A stretch of 64,000 nt of DNA. Source: Steinernema hermaphroditum. Its lineage: Eukaryota > Nematoda > Chromadorea > Rhabditida > Steinernematidae. The stretch spans positions 9,264,012 to 9,328,011 of the forward strand of contig CM059623.1 in assembly GCA_030435675.1 (NCBI GenBank), read 5' to 3'. The translations under genes and the position numbers were made by a program. Each line of letters begins with the position of its first letter. Positions within the stretch are counted from its first letter, which is position 1. This document shows positions 34,664-46,045 of this stretch, piece after piece. The notes under the pieces are model-generated. The model worked only from the letters and a program-made list of their open reading frames with translations, had not been told where the DNA came from and did not search any database.

Positions 34664-34781
34664 TTAAGGCTTGGTCATACTCCGCGGGGTACCCCGCGCG
34701 CACGGGGCAAATCGATGCCCCGTGGGTTTGACGCCATTTTTGCCCCGCGCGCGCGGGGCAAAAGTATGACCAAGCCTTTAA
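34664..34781. mobile_element. TTAA-flanked foldback element (MITE-like)
   Basis: The two ends are inverted repeats: GGCTTGGTCATAC on the left and its complement GTATGACCAAGCC on the right, each directly flanked by TTAA. The inside is GC-rich with nested palindromes of CCCCGCGCG/CGCGCGGGG type, so the whole 118 bp can fold into one hairpin. TTAA target-site duplication is typical of piggyBac-type transposition, but the termini do not start with the usual CCC. It has no coding capacity. It lies upstream of STT3. Confidence 0.75.
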
Positions 34782-35184
34782 GCGCATAAGTGATATTCAG
34801 AGAGACAATTCAAACCAGAGCACGTTCGATGGAGTAGTATCGCCACTTCGGCGAGAATTTCCACAAAAAAAGAAGGGAAGCTGTGCTCAATTGGAGTGCG
34901 ATTGCAGATAAGCGTTCGAAACACGAGACAGAAAGGGTCGATCGCTGCAGGAGTCGCCTCGGTAGACTGTCTAAACAACTGATCAGATAGTTCGACGCAC
35001 TTCTGCAAAACCTTCAAATTCGATCAAATTTCGCAGCGGCACAGCCGAGCCACGACCACGAACGCGGCCATGCTACGTCGACAATTTCGGAGACTGCAGT
35101 GTCTACTGTAGGTCAATCAGAAAACTCGCGCCAAGACCAACGAACACACTACTTTATCGTAACGATCCAACAGACAAACAGTTC

Positions 35185-36150
35185 TCAGATACGGACGGGG
35201 TAATCTTTCAGAAATTTTCTGTACTTCACTCGAAGATTGTCGATCGTCGCCGCCTGTGTGTGGCCCATCAGATCCGTCTTCATCTGTCCGATGCGGGACA
35301 TGTTATCGTAACGGATTCTGAATGGACCTTTGGGATGGGCGACGAAATCACGAGCTCACTTTTCTGCGCATTTGTTCCTGCAGTACTCTTTCGCTGAAAG
35401 ATCTTTCGCTTCTTCACAGTCCTTCGCGCACAGTCTTCTAATATTGGCGTCCACGAATAGTCGACTTTCCACCTCGCTGACAGCGATGAACGACATTCCA
35501 TCGGCAGATGACACTTGCACTACGGTAGAAATGAATTTGTAGGAGTTGTTTGAGCTATCGAAGCCCCGATTGACGAATTCGATGAAGTTGCATTCGCCGG
35601 ATGAGCACCAGTGGGGGAGGTTTGCCGAAAGATACACGTCGGAGAGAATCTGAATCCCGGTTTAAAGGATCGGACCCTTTCCACCGATACCTTGAGGTCG
35701 TTGATTTTCGAGAAAAACGACTCGATGAAAGACTGATTGACGGCGATGAAGAAGAACTCTTCGCTGATGTCCGAAGTGGGCAGATCTCGCATCAGATGCG
35801 AGGAGTACTGCTCGCTGGCGGGCAGGCGTTCCCCCATAGTTTCGCGAATCCTAGAAGACGCGGAGACGAAGGAGAAAAGGTCGGCTGGGAGGGCCTTCTG
35901 CTGGACGAAGATAGAGGCGTCGGCGGAGCGATTTGTGGGCTGGCCAGGGGACTCGAGGATACATGTGCAGTTGGGCTGAAGCACCTTTGAAGCACGGTTC
36001 AGTGAGAATGCTTACTTTTAGATCGACAAGTGGAACACATACTGACGAGTCTAAATTGCAGAAGTTGACAGAGTCAACTTTGATGGAGACCGACTCGACC
36101 ACCCAGGGGCAAAGAAGGAGGATCGCTAAGGGGAGATAAGCCGCGGTCAT
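35185..36150 (-). CDS. secreted protein of unknown function
   Basis: Four exons joined in phase. Exon 1 has signal peptide MTAAYLPLAILLLCPWVVES and SIKVDSVNFCNLDSSVCVPL. Exon 2 starts VLQPNCTCILESPGQPTNRS and ends SFIESFFSKINDLK. Exon 3 starts ILSDVYLSANLPHWCSSGEC and ends AKEYCRNKCAEK. A GTGAGC donor then joins IRYDNMSRIGQMKTDLMGHT to the C-terminus KYRKFLKDYPVRI, stop at 35185-35187. It has several sequons and about ten cysteines. If the last splice is not used, the protein would end at 35356. The ATG lies two bases after a TTTGCAG acceptor. I recognise no family; it looks like a soluble extracellular or lumenal glycoprotein. Confidence 0.62.
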
Positions 36151-36308
36151 CGCTGCAAATGGAGCAATCGATTTGGCGGCTTATGTCTGCGATGTAATGT
36201 TTGGAAACTTGATCGGAGACGTAAAGTCGTCCTGAAAATGTTTATATGCAAAACGTCATACGAAAATGCAACATTGCAGCTCTGCACCATTTTGCTTAGA
36301 GGGAGCCT

Positions 36309-37998
36309 TCAAGAAGACTTCGCTGCACCTTTCTTAGCCGCCATGACCCGTCGCATCAGCTCCTCTCGTTTCGAAGCGCTTGCCGCAGATGTTGCACCTC
36401 CACTGGAACTCGCCTTCGGCGCGAACATATCGGGAAGAGCCACAGGAGTCACGATCTTGATGAGCTTTCGTAATCGCTCGGCCTCGTGCTTCAGGGAAAC
36501 GAGTTTCGTGCGATACTTCGATTTATCGGCTTTTGTCTAAAGGCGATTGAGAACGAACAAGAAACCGCTACTTACCTTCATGTCCTCGACGATCTTCGGT
36601 TTCTCCTCAGAGTCTTCGTCTCTGTCAGCACTCAAAGCAAGCTGTGCCTGAATGGTATCGCGATTCAATCGCTCGAGCGTTTGTTCCACGCTTTTCATTT
36701 CAGCCTCCACGTTCTTCAGTTTAACCTGGAGCGTTTCGTAGGTATCCTTTTCGGGAACCGCTTCTCCGCTGGCTTCTTCCATACGGCGTCTTCTCTTGTT
36801 GCGCTGCTCTTCGATCTGACCGGTACGGTCGTAGAATGTGTCTTCGTCACTGTCGTAGTAGTCGTTGTCCTTCATCTGCTGATCTCTCGTTTTGTTACGG
36901 TTAACCGACTGGCGCAAGATCCCATGGGTGTCTAGAAGCCTGCAGGCTTCGAGCGCACACTGCGTTTGGGCATCCTTCTTGCTCGAACAAGGGGCACTGG
37001 ACACATTCATCGACTGTCCAACAGCGGTGTCTACTGGGAGCCTAGAAGAGAGAGCAAAATTAAAAGGAAATGAACTCTCCAACTTACTCAATCGAACATT
37101 TCCATTTCGGGTTGAATGGAGTGCCCGCGTCGGAGAACATGAATTCCATGTCGAAACCTTCACGTTCGAAGAATTTTTCGAGGGCCTTCACAGGGTCGTT
37201 ACGGTAGTACTGCTCACGATCCTCCATAAGATGGGCGTCGCTCTGGTCGTCGATGATTTTTCCCATCAGCTGAGCATCGTCGCCCATGCCCCAGGAGATG
37301 CCGTCGCCTTGATCGTTCCCGGCCTTTTCCTTCTGCTGATGTTCTTCTTTGTCCTCTCGCTCCAACTCCTTCTTTGCATCCAGGAACGCCTTTTTCTTCA
37401 TAGCCTGCCGTTCCACGAGTCTCTTCAACTCCGAAGGCGAAATATTCAATTCGGGTTCGGCATCTTCCTCTGGTCCATGTAAAGTCATCATACGACTACT
37501 TCCTGCAAAACAGTTGCAGGAGCTGATGAAGACTGATGACTAACCTCCGAAAATCATCATGTGTCCCACATAAACTCGCTCGTAGGTCTTCGGCTCCAAT
37601 CTCTGCTTGTTCTTTCGAGTTCCGTGAGTGCTTCCCATATCGTAGAGATACCACCCTTTGCCGCTGACCGGATCCTTCTCGCCGTATTGCATGATGCAAT
37701 GGAATCGGGACATACTTGGGTGTTCCAATACGATGTCACACTGCGGAAGACGGCCGATGACGACGAATGTAGGATTCTTCCGGTTTTCCAAGTCAATGAT
37801 GTCGACGATTCGGCCTCCCTTGATCACTTCCATCTTGTAGCCGGCGCTCTCCAAGGGCTTCAGCGCCCAGACAGGGACTTCATATTCCAGCGAAGCATTT
37901 GGGAGCGGCTTCGGCTCCGGTTTTGATGGAGCAGGACGCTTCAAATTCAGCGTCGGCACACGGAATTCAAAATCATCCTTCTTCGGTTCGTCGGACAT
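36309..37998 (-). CDS. slc4a1ap: kanadaptin (SLC4A1AP-like FHA-domain protein)
   Basis: Nuclear FHA-domain protein; human kanadaptin is linked to splicing and to DNA-damage-related phosphopeptide binding. The N-terminal Pro/Lys-rich leader ends in YEVPVWALKPLESAGYKMEV, then the FHA domain: FVVIGRLPQCDIVLEHPSMS, RFHCIMQY, YLYDMGSTHGTRKNKQ. The GR, SxxH and TxxN residues that contact phosphothreonine are all present. Downstream are a coiled-coil charged region (ELKRLVERQAMKKKAFLDAK), GISWGMGDD, a domain with SSKKDAQTQCALEACRLL that resembles a double-stranded-RNA-binding fold, and a C-terminus ending RRVMAAKKGAAKSS. Three introns were placed. The domain order matches the animal family. Confidence 0.88.
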
Positions 37999-38049
37999 CG
38001 CTGCTGTTCACCTTGCGAAGTTTACACAGGTGACCTGAAACGTAACAAA

Positions 38050-38399
38050 ATGTCACATCCCAGCACGGGTATATCTATACTGGCGCCATTATAAAACATA
38101 ATTCGGAACGTCTTCAGGAACAGGCAGTCAAAACTGCTGAGCTCCTCCCAAATTTTAACCACGGCACTCTAGAATTAAAAAGCGAAAGGAAAAGTACTTG
38201 GATTTTATGCGCTAAGCGTTTCGAAAAAACAACCGCCGAATTTCTGGTAAAACATCTCACAGCGATGTTTACAGTCGGAGCGATTCGCGATGTGACACAA
38301 TTGGAAACAGCAGTGAAGTTAGCAAAGGAAGGACAACGAGTCGCAGAAAAGCTAATAAATGCGTCGAAGAAGACGAAGAAGGAACGCAGGCTTGGATAG
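38050..38399 (+). CDS. candidate small basic protein (81 residues)
   Basis: Two exons in phase: 38050-38068 (MSHPST plus one base; donor GTATAT) and 38173-38399 (acceptor CTCTAG), ending KKTKKERRLG and TAG. The second exon is a clean open frame with helix-like composition (WILCAKRFEKTTAEFLVKHL; FTVGAIRDVTQLETAVKLAK; EGQRVAEKLI). The exon also stays open upstream of the proposed acceptor, so the 5' end is a choice. It starts 52 bp from the kanadaptin start, divergently, suggesting a shared promoter. I do not recognise the family. Confidence 0.38.
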
Positions 38400-39247
38400 A
38401 AATCCCCACGGACTTCTTGTTTGTGAGCGGGAAGGCAAAGGATGCTCGAAAATGACAAACACCTTGAATGGAAGGTGGAGATGAACAGGAGCTTCTTTTC
38501 ATAACGCGAAATGGATGGCTATAATCTTTGCCCATTATATAGCACTGCACGCCGCCGAACAATAAGATACAAATAGGGAGAAAACGCTAGAAATAATGAA
38601 AGGCGGTAATGAAACAAATCACCGCTGCCTGATCCTGCACATCCCAATGAACGGACAAAGTCGAGAAGAGTAAAAAAAATCTTGGAGACCTTCGAAAAAG
38701 AAAACAATCCAAACGGATCTGTCTTCCTGAGGACTTCAGAAGGTTCTTCCCCCACTTCCACAGCATCCAACAAAAGAGTCCACAGGCAGTATCCTAATTA
38801 GGTAGTGCAAGACCGCTTCGTTCGCCGAGAGTTCTTCCCACGATCCCGAAGCGGAAGCCGGAAAGAAGTGCGGCCGCAAACACAACAGTCGAAGACGGAA
38901 ATCGCGTAAACGTTCTGATACAACGGAAGAGAGCGGGAGAGCGGAGATAGCGCCAGCCATGGTCGTCGTTCGGCGTGTTCGCCTCGGTGGTCGAAAAGAG
39001 AACGAAGAGATGGCGAGCTCGTCGCGTCTCTCTCTCGATAGACTCTCTTTCATCTTATGCGCCGGCGGACGATTGTGTGATGCGCGTGGACGATTGTGTT
39101 CTTTTTTGTTTATATGCGTTTTTATAGGCAGAACTGGTAGCGAAATCAGTTGCACTTTCAGGTGGCGATGCAAGTCGCCGAGCCTCAACGAAATCAGCCA
39201 CTCTGAAACGTCTATTAGGCTACATTCGCTCCCCCGGCGATTCTAAA
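38400..39247. other. upstream region of USP46, no supported gene
   Basis: No coding sequence or RNA gene recognised. Probably holds 5' regulatory sequence of the following deubiquitinase gene. Confidence 0.35.
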
Positions 39248-41060
39248 ATGGTGCGTTCGCTGACGTCATTCGCAATCATTTGTATTTTCCTCCTCGTTCC
39301 AGGGCGCAAACGCTTCTCAACTTGAGAAAGAACTCAACAGCGACCACGTGCTAAACAACGAACACTTCTACGGACTCATCAACGTGAGATTCTCCCGTTT
39401 CTCCGTCCATCTTCACGTTCTCTCCTCGTTTCAGTTTGGCAACACATGCTACTGCAATTCTGTCATCCAAGCGCTCTATTTTTGCCGGCCGTTTCGGGAA
39501 CGAATTCTTCAATACAAGACTCAACTGAAGAAATCGGGTACGTTTGGTTTTTGGTTCCTGTGACTCAGCGCTCGCAAACCTGAATTGATCTGTGATGTGC
39601 AAGTTTGACGGGGAATTTCCGTATTCTGTAGTATTCTGGATTGCCTTCTCTTTATGGACTGATCTTTGCATCTCCAAGAGGCTTGTCTTCGCCTCAACGG
39701 GTCATGGAGATAAGACGGGAAATTGACTCCGTGTGATAAGTATACTTTGTTTCTTCTGATAGGTTTTCTTTCAGTGTTTTATTCAGTATACGGCTCTTTT
39801 CGCAATCTTTGGACTGGCCAGACACATCATCTCATATTTCTTCGAATATTAATCGCTCATTTTTCAGGAAACCAAAAAGAGAATCTGCTCACATGCTTGG
39901 CCGATCTCTTCCACAACATCGCCAACCAGAAGCGCCGCGTTGGAACGATTGCACCGAAGCGATTCATAACAAAGTTAAAAAAGGAAAACGGTAGGCGTTG
40001 TGCAAACATTCCATTCTTTCATGTGACGTTTAGAACTTTTTGACAACTATATGCAACAAGACGCTCACGAATTTCTGAACTATTTACTCAACACAATCTC
40101 GGAAACGCTATCCGAAGAGCGCCGCGAGAATGCCACCCGGCAGAATGGAACACTCAAGAAATCGACTTTTCTGCATTCGTCGAACCCGGTGTCATGTTCC
40201 AACGGCGTGGACACATCTCCCATCGGCCCGAAGCCCTCGACATCCGCCTCGAAATCCGAACCCACTTGGATTCACGAGATCTTCATGGGAACGCTGACCA
40301 ATGAGACGAGGTGTTTGAACTGTGAAACGGTTCGCATATGGTACACATCCGCTCTTCCAATAGCTTTTGTCTTTAGGTTAGCTGCAAGGAGGAAGAGTTC
40401 TTGGATCTGAGTGTCGACGTTGAACGTGATGCGTCACTCACCCACTGCTTACGGGAGTTTTCGGCAACGGAGACTCTACGTGGCGATCAGAAGTATCACT
40501 GTGAGAACTGCTGTTCGAAGCAGGAGGCGCAGAAACGGATGAGGATTCGGAAGGCGCCACCGATGTTGGCGCTCCACCTGAAGCGCTTCAAATACCTCGA
40601 CAATCTCGGTCGACATGCAAAGATTTCCTGTAGAGTTCCATTTCCTCTGGAGCTCCGGCTGTTCAACTTGGTACGACTTATCGTAATCCCTTCCTCATAA
40701 CAGCGCTGTTTCAGAGCGATGATGCTTCGGGTAGCGATCGCCTCTACGACCTGGTGGCCGCTGTGGTGCACTGCGGCTCGACGCCAAATCGCGGCCACTA
40801 CATCACCGTCGTGAAGGCTTCTTCGTTCTGGCTTCTCTTCGACGATGATATCGTCGATGTAAGCGCCACTCGTTAGATTCTCTACATGCGCCGTTTTTTT
40901 GCAGAAGATCGAGCCCAACACGATCGAGGACTTCTTCGGACTCTCGGAGTCCGGTGTGCAGAAGAACTCCGAATCCGCCTATATCCTCTTCTACCAAGCG
41001 AGGGACTTCGCCAACGGATCAACCTTGCTCACTGCCGATGCGCATCACAACTCTTTCTAG
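39248..41060 (+). CDS. usp-46: USP46/USP12-type ubiquitin hydrolase
   Basis: Cysteine protease that removes ubiquitin; in animals it works with WDR48/UAF1 and WDR20 and controls, among other targets, glutamate receptors (C. elegans). The ATG (39248-39250) is followed at once by a GTGCGT donor, so the first coding exon is the start codon alone. The next exon starts [20 protein letters not shown]. Cys box [20 protein letters not shown], then [74 protein letters not shown], a Cys4 zinc knuckle ([15 protein letters not shown]), [20 protein letters not shown], His box [23 protein letters not shown] and [13 protein letters not shown]. Nearly every block matches human USP46/USP12 in order. Complete, with seven introns; the catalytic Cys and His are present. 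Confidence 0.95.
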
Positions 41061-41433
41061 TACCTTCTAACTGCTCTCCTTTTCACCGTATGCTCATTTC
41101 GTGATTGCGCACTCTTTCACTCTTTAGGCACCTCCTTTGTACATTTTCCTTCTTACTAAACTAGTTCACCCCTACATTATTCTAGCATCACCGATTTCTA
41201 TACGGCTCTCGTGGATTCCTATTTGAGATTTGTAAATTAATTTAAGTTATATCTTTGTACATTGTCTCCGGTTTCACGACGTGTTCTACAGGTCCATTTG
41301 CCGTTCTCCGACTCAAGCGTTTCCCAGAGAAGGCAGTGGAGTGGAACGGCAATAACTTATGAACTACTTAGATTAGGTAATAAATAAACGGAATCCAAAG
41401 AACAACCAATATCACTTAAATCAAGAAGAGCAC

Positions 41434-42064
41434 TTAGAATCGACCAGTAATGTAGCTCGCGGGGAATTCGACCTTCGTGGTGCCCTCTCCTTGGGCCAGG
41501 CGAATGTATCCGGCGTTGGGGATGACGTTCCATCGGAGTTGGAGGGTGACGTTCTTGTGATTCAGTAGATTGTTTCCGTCGTCGAAGAAGTAGTACTTCG
41601 GGACGAGGTTTTCTTCGTGGACGACGGAGCGCTCATCGCGCATAATGATCTTGTCCCAGAGAACCACTTGGTTCATCACCTAAAACGTCACTAATCATCT
41701 CTGAACGGGAACTGCAGTTCTTACATTCTTAGGAGTTTGGTATTCGGCGACCAAGTAGAGGAAGAGCTGCTTGACGTTCCAGTTGTAAATAGGGGAGACG
41801 TCAACTTCGATGTCCATTCCAAACATAGCTAGGTCGCTGCGAGCGCCATTCGCCGAATAGTCACTCACACTCTTCCTAAAACAACGAGTTCTCAGATGGT
41901 GATACGCAAAGAACCACTTACAGTCGGGGGTTGGACACTTTGATGTGCACGGGTGCGCTCGTGTTGGCGGCGAGCGTAGAGAGAAAGGCTGCGAAGGTTG
42001 CAGCAGCAAGCACTGAGAGGGTGAAGGCGAAGATGGCGTTGGCACGGGTCCAAAGAGTGTGCAT
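41434..42064 (-). CDS. spcs3: signal peptidase complex subunit 3 (SPC22/23)
   Basis: Single-pass type II ER membrane subunit needed for signal-peptide cleavage. N-terminus MHTLWTRANAIFAFTLSVLA with the membrane helix, lumenal HIKVSNPRL, FGMDIEVDVSPIYNWNVKQL, FLYLVAEYQTPKN, NQVVLWDKIIMRDE, VPKYYFFDDGNNLLNHKNVT, QLRWNVIPNAGYIRLAQG, ending PASYITGRF. Length and block order fit SPCS3. A TGTTTCAG acceptor lies five bases before the ATG with no upstream exon seen. It is the last gene of a same-strand trio with IDI1 and ANKZF1. Confidence 0.93.
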
Positions 42065-42200
42065 TCTGGCTGAAACACCACTTTAAGCATCGAACATCGG
42101 TAATTCAGATATTTAATTGAGCATAACATGATTCAAATGGACCGCTTGTGAAAGTTAAATCTTTATTTTATAAATAACTCTGAAATCCGATAAATGATCT

Positions 42201-42980
<780 letters not shown>

Positions 42981-43250
42981 AGAGCTGAGAACCTTCGAGG
43001 CATTCTGAGAAAGTCTATAATTGAAGAATAGTACATATTCACAGGAAACGAAGCTTACCCCCTGACGATCTTCGTCGTGCTCATTGATTCTGGAAACGGA
43101 GGATGAAATATGCAAAGTTGCATAAGTGTAGATAGTCACTGGTCTTCCAAACAGAGTTTTCGTATGATAACTACGGCCATGAGTTAAACGGTTTTAATCG
43201 AAAACAATATGAATGTACAGACATCCTAATTCCTAGCAACTAAGAACTGT

Positions 43251-45312
43251 TCACAACGCATGTGTTCGTCGATGTTCGTGGAGACACGATACTTTGCAGA
43301 ACTTGTTATCGTTGTATTCGAATGGCGTCGTTGAAAAAGGCTCGCCACACTAGAAAAAATGCATGCAGTTCAGTTTCTCTTAGCAGATCTCACCTGGAAA
43401 CAACGCTGCTGGTCCTTTTCGGCTCTCATGGCGGCTATTCTTCTTTCCGCGGCAAGAGCGCGCTTCTCACGATCCGACAGATTCAAAAAGCGTTCGCGCT
43501 CTTCCTGCTCAGCTTTTTCTTGCACTTCAATCTGTTTCTTCACCTTTTGCTTCTCCTTCCTCTTCGCCCTATCTTGCTTCTTCTTCTCGGCTCTCCTTTT
43601 CTCGATCTCGGGATCCACCTTCTTTGGCGCAGGAACTCTGCACTTCTCCCAGTCTTCTACGGCATCCGGATGTTCCATTCGGAAGATGGTGAAGCAGTCG
43701 ACCACCGCACGATTCGCTGCCATCTGAATCGGATAGCCTCCCGCAGTATTCGGCTCTGCTGCGCTAACACCGACATCCAATAACCACTAAAAATATGAAG
43801 TAGTTTTTCTTCGTAAATCTTTTTTCCGCTAACCTTGACAACTGAGCTGGCTCCTTTAGCAGCAGCTATGTGGAGAAAAGTGTTACCGAGCGGAGGGATT
43901 CGGTAATCTCTCAAGAACTTGTAATACTGAACATGTTGTTCTCCAGGAAAGATTTCTTTGATGAGATTCAATTCAGAAGCTCGGTCATTGCAAACGGCCT
44001 CGTAAATCCTTTTAATCAATTCTTCCGATATACCGTCGAACTTCTGAGGTGTGACAGAAAGCTTCTTCACACTTCCAATGGCGTGCTTTATCATCGCCTT
44101 CATTGGGTTTTCACGTTCTTCACTGGAATCGGAATCTTCGCTATCCTTCTGATAATCCCTGGTTTGCTGCTTCGGTTTTTTCTGTAGCTGCTTTTGCACC
44201 TTTTTCTGACGCTTCTTTATCTGCTCCTCGAGGCGGCTTTCAAATATCTCCGCCGTGCCATGATCGAAAACCGTGCGCAGTTGCTGGTAAACCCGCTTCA
44301 CTTCTTCCAGAGTTGCCCGCTTCGTTTCAAAAGGCACCGATCTCAGGCGAGTATCGCCTTTCTCGAAAGTGATGGCAGATGGGGTCGAAGAAACAAATAC
44401 TGACGAGTTGTAGGTTGAGCAACGAATGAATATAAGCGGCATGACGGCTGGATGCAGGTAGTCATCTTTCCATGATTTGATCACTTCTCCTATCTAGAGC
44501 CAAAAAATGAAGAGAGATCAGATGTTAAATGAATAACCTCTTCGCGAAGCAATTTTTCGTTGTGTCTTCTAAGACCGGATCCCGCACTGTGTGCAGTGCC
44601 GTTCCGGTTATCCATCACGGACTGAACTCCTCCTTGTTTCGCACGTACCACATAGCGGTGCATGGTTTTGTGAGCAATCAGGTCACCTCTAAAACAAACA
44701 AAGATGTTTCGATCAAAGGTCGATCAGCTTCGCACCCGTGGAAAATAGAGGCAGCGAAGTGTCCACCAGTCAGCATGAAGATAGCGCAAGTCATCCGTCG
44801 ATCGAGAACGTCATTCAGCGACTGCCCCTCGGCTTGAATCGCCTTGTAAAACGAAAGAATGCGTCCACCAGAACGAAAATACTCGCGGCATCCGTTGAGC
44901 ACTCCTCTGGCAGTGGCTTCGCTGCTCGAGGTACTGTCCTCGTCCTCAATGTCGTGGTCGGACAATTCGCCTTCCGAAAGAATCTCTTCGAATGTGGCTT
45001 CGTCGACCGGAGGTTTCTTCCGCATGAATCTCCGCAGGTTGAATCGATGCCAATCCGTTCGATAGTGCGAAACGAAGGACTCTCGACTGTCGCCGATCTC
45101 CGCCTTGCAAACGGAGCATTTTAACTCGCTAGACGTAACTGGAACAGTCTCTGAAATAGTCAGTTGCTCATAAAATAACGATTTTCACAAAACGCACCTT
45201 GTGCATCAGCGGCGTTTGACTCAGATTTGGCCGATTCGTCGTCGAAAAACGGTCGTGCGGTGTCCGTCCACAGCACGTCATCTATCAAGAATTTTTTCTC
45301 GTAAGCGTTCAT
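43251..45312 (-). CDS. ankzf1: ANKZF1/VMS1-type peptidyl-tRNA hydrolase
   Basis: Ribosome quality control factor that releases nascent chains from stalled 60S ribosomes and associates with p97/VCP. N-terminal zinc finger (LKCSVCKAEI ... SHYRTDWHRFNLRR), then the VLRF1 release-factor domain: AIFMLTGGHFAASIF, HRYVVRAKQGGVQSVMDNRN with the conserved Gln of the catalytic loop, and IRCSTYNSSVFV. Then a charged coiled coil, ankyrin-type repeats (IPPLGNTFLHIAAAKGASSV; NTAGGYPIQMAANRAVVDCF), a VIM-like Arg/Ala helix (REKRALAAERRIAAMRAEKD), and after a 46-bp intron a C-terminal Cys motif CGEPFSTTPFEYNDNKFCKV. The domain order equals the animal family. First gene of the same-strand trio. Confidence 0.92.
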
Positions 45313-46045
45313 TGGGAAAGAGCACTACAACACTTTCAAATACAAGAAACGTCGCGATACGTCGGAATTTCCGAACGCGCGCCACAAACGGTACGAAGAA
45401 AACAAGGCGTGAGAAGAGGAGACATCACTTTCGTCTGACAGACGTCTCTACCGTCTGTGAGACACGTGGTCGGCGGATTCTGGCGGAATCCGAACAAGCG
45501 CAAGCATTCCGGGCTCGGAACCAAGAGCGCCCACGTTTGTCTCTTCCATGTGTCAGACCGGGATTTACCATTCGCTTCAGGACAGCTGCAAGCCAACGTA
45601 TACAATTCTACCGAAGCAGACACAAGCTTTTCGTGCGTGCACGACATACAACATTAAAAAAAAAAAACAAGGGAAAAAGTTTCAATTGGAGAAATGTGAG
45701 CTAACAGAGGAACTGATCTCTTATGGGAGGAGAATGAAGGAGATTGCAACATTGTGCAATTGGGTGCAACTCTGAATCAGCGATGCTTGACTCTTTCGGG
45801 ATGAAGGTTACTGTATTCGTACGCATAGGAGATTCCGCTATCCTGTGTATGTGCACTTAAAATGTGACCAACAGGACGTGTGGAAAGTGGCGTTGCTGCA
45901 AACGATGATCGTGGATCTGTGCCTCGACTCAGAGGCGTCGTTTTCTCGAAAGAGTAGCACTTTCTTGACCTTAGTTTTGCTTCAGTTCAGTTTATTTGAG
46001 TAATATACACAGGTTGGAAGTCTTCTCACAAGTAGCATATAGACA
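45313..46045. other. upstream region of ANKZF1 and 3' flank of protease copy I
   Basis: No gene recognised. From about 45.94 kb to 46.03 kb the sequence closely matches the 3' flank of protease G (25.45-25.55 kb), so the duplicated block extends beyond the coding part. A 12-base A run lies near 45.66 kb. Confidence 0.45.

Noticed and set aside
45400..45570. Inverted GTCTGACAGACG / CGTCTGTGAGAC stretch as a mobile element
   Set aside because: Arms are short, no target-site duplication, no second copy seen; may be chance.
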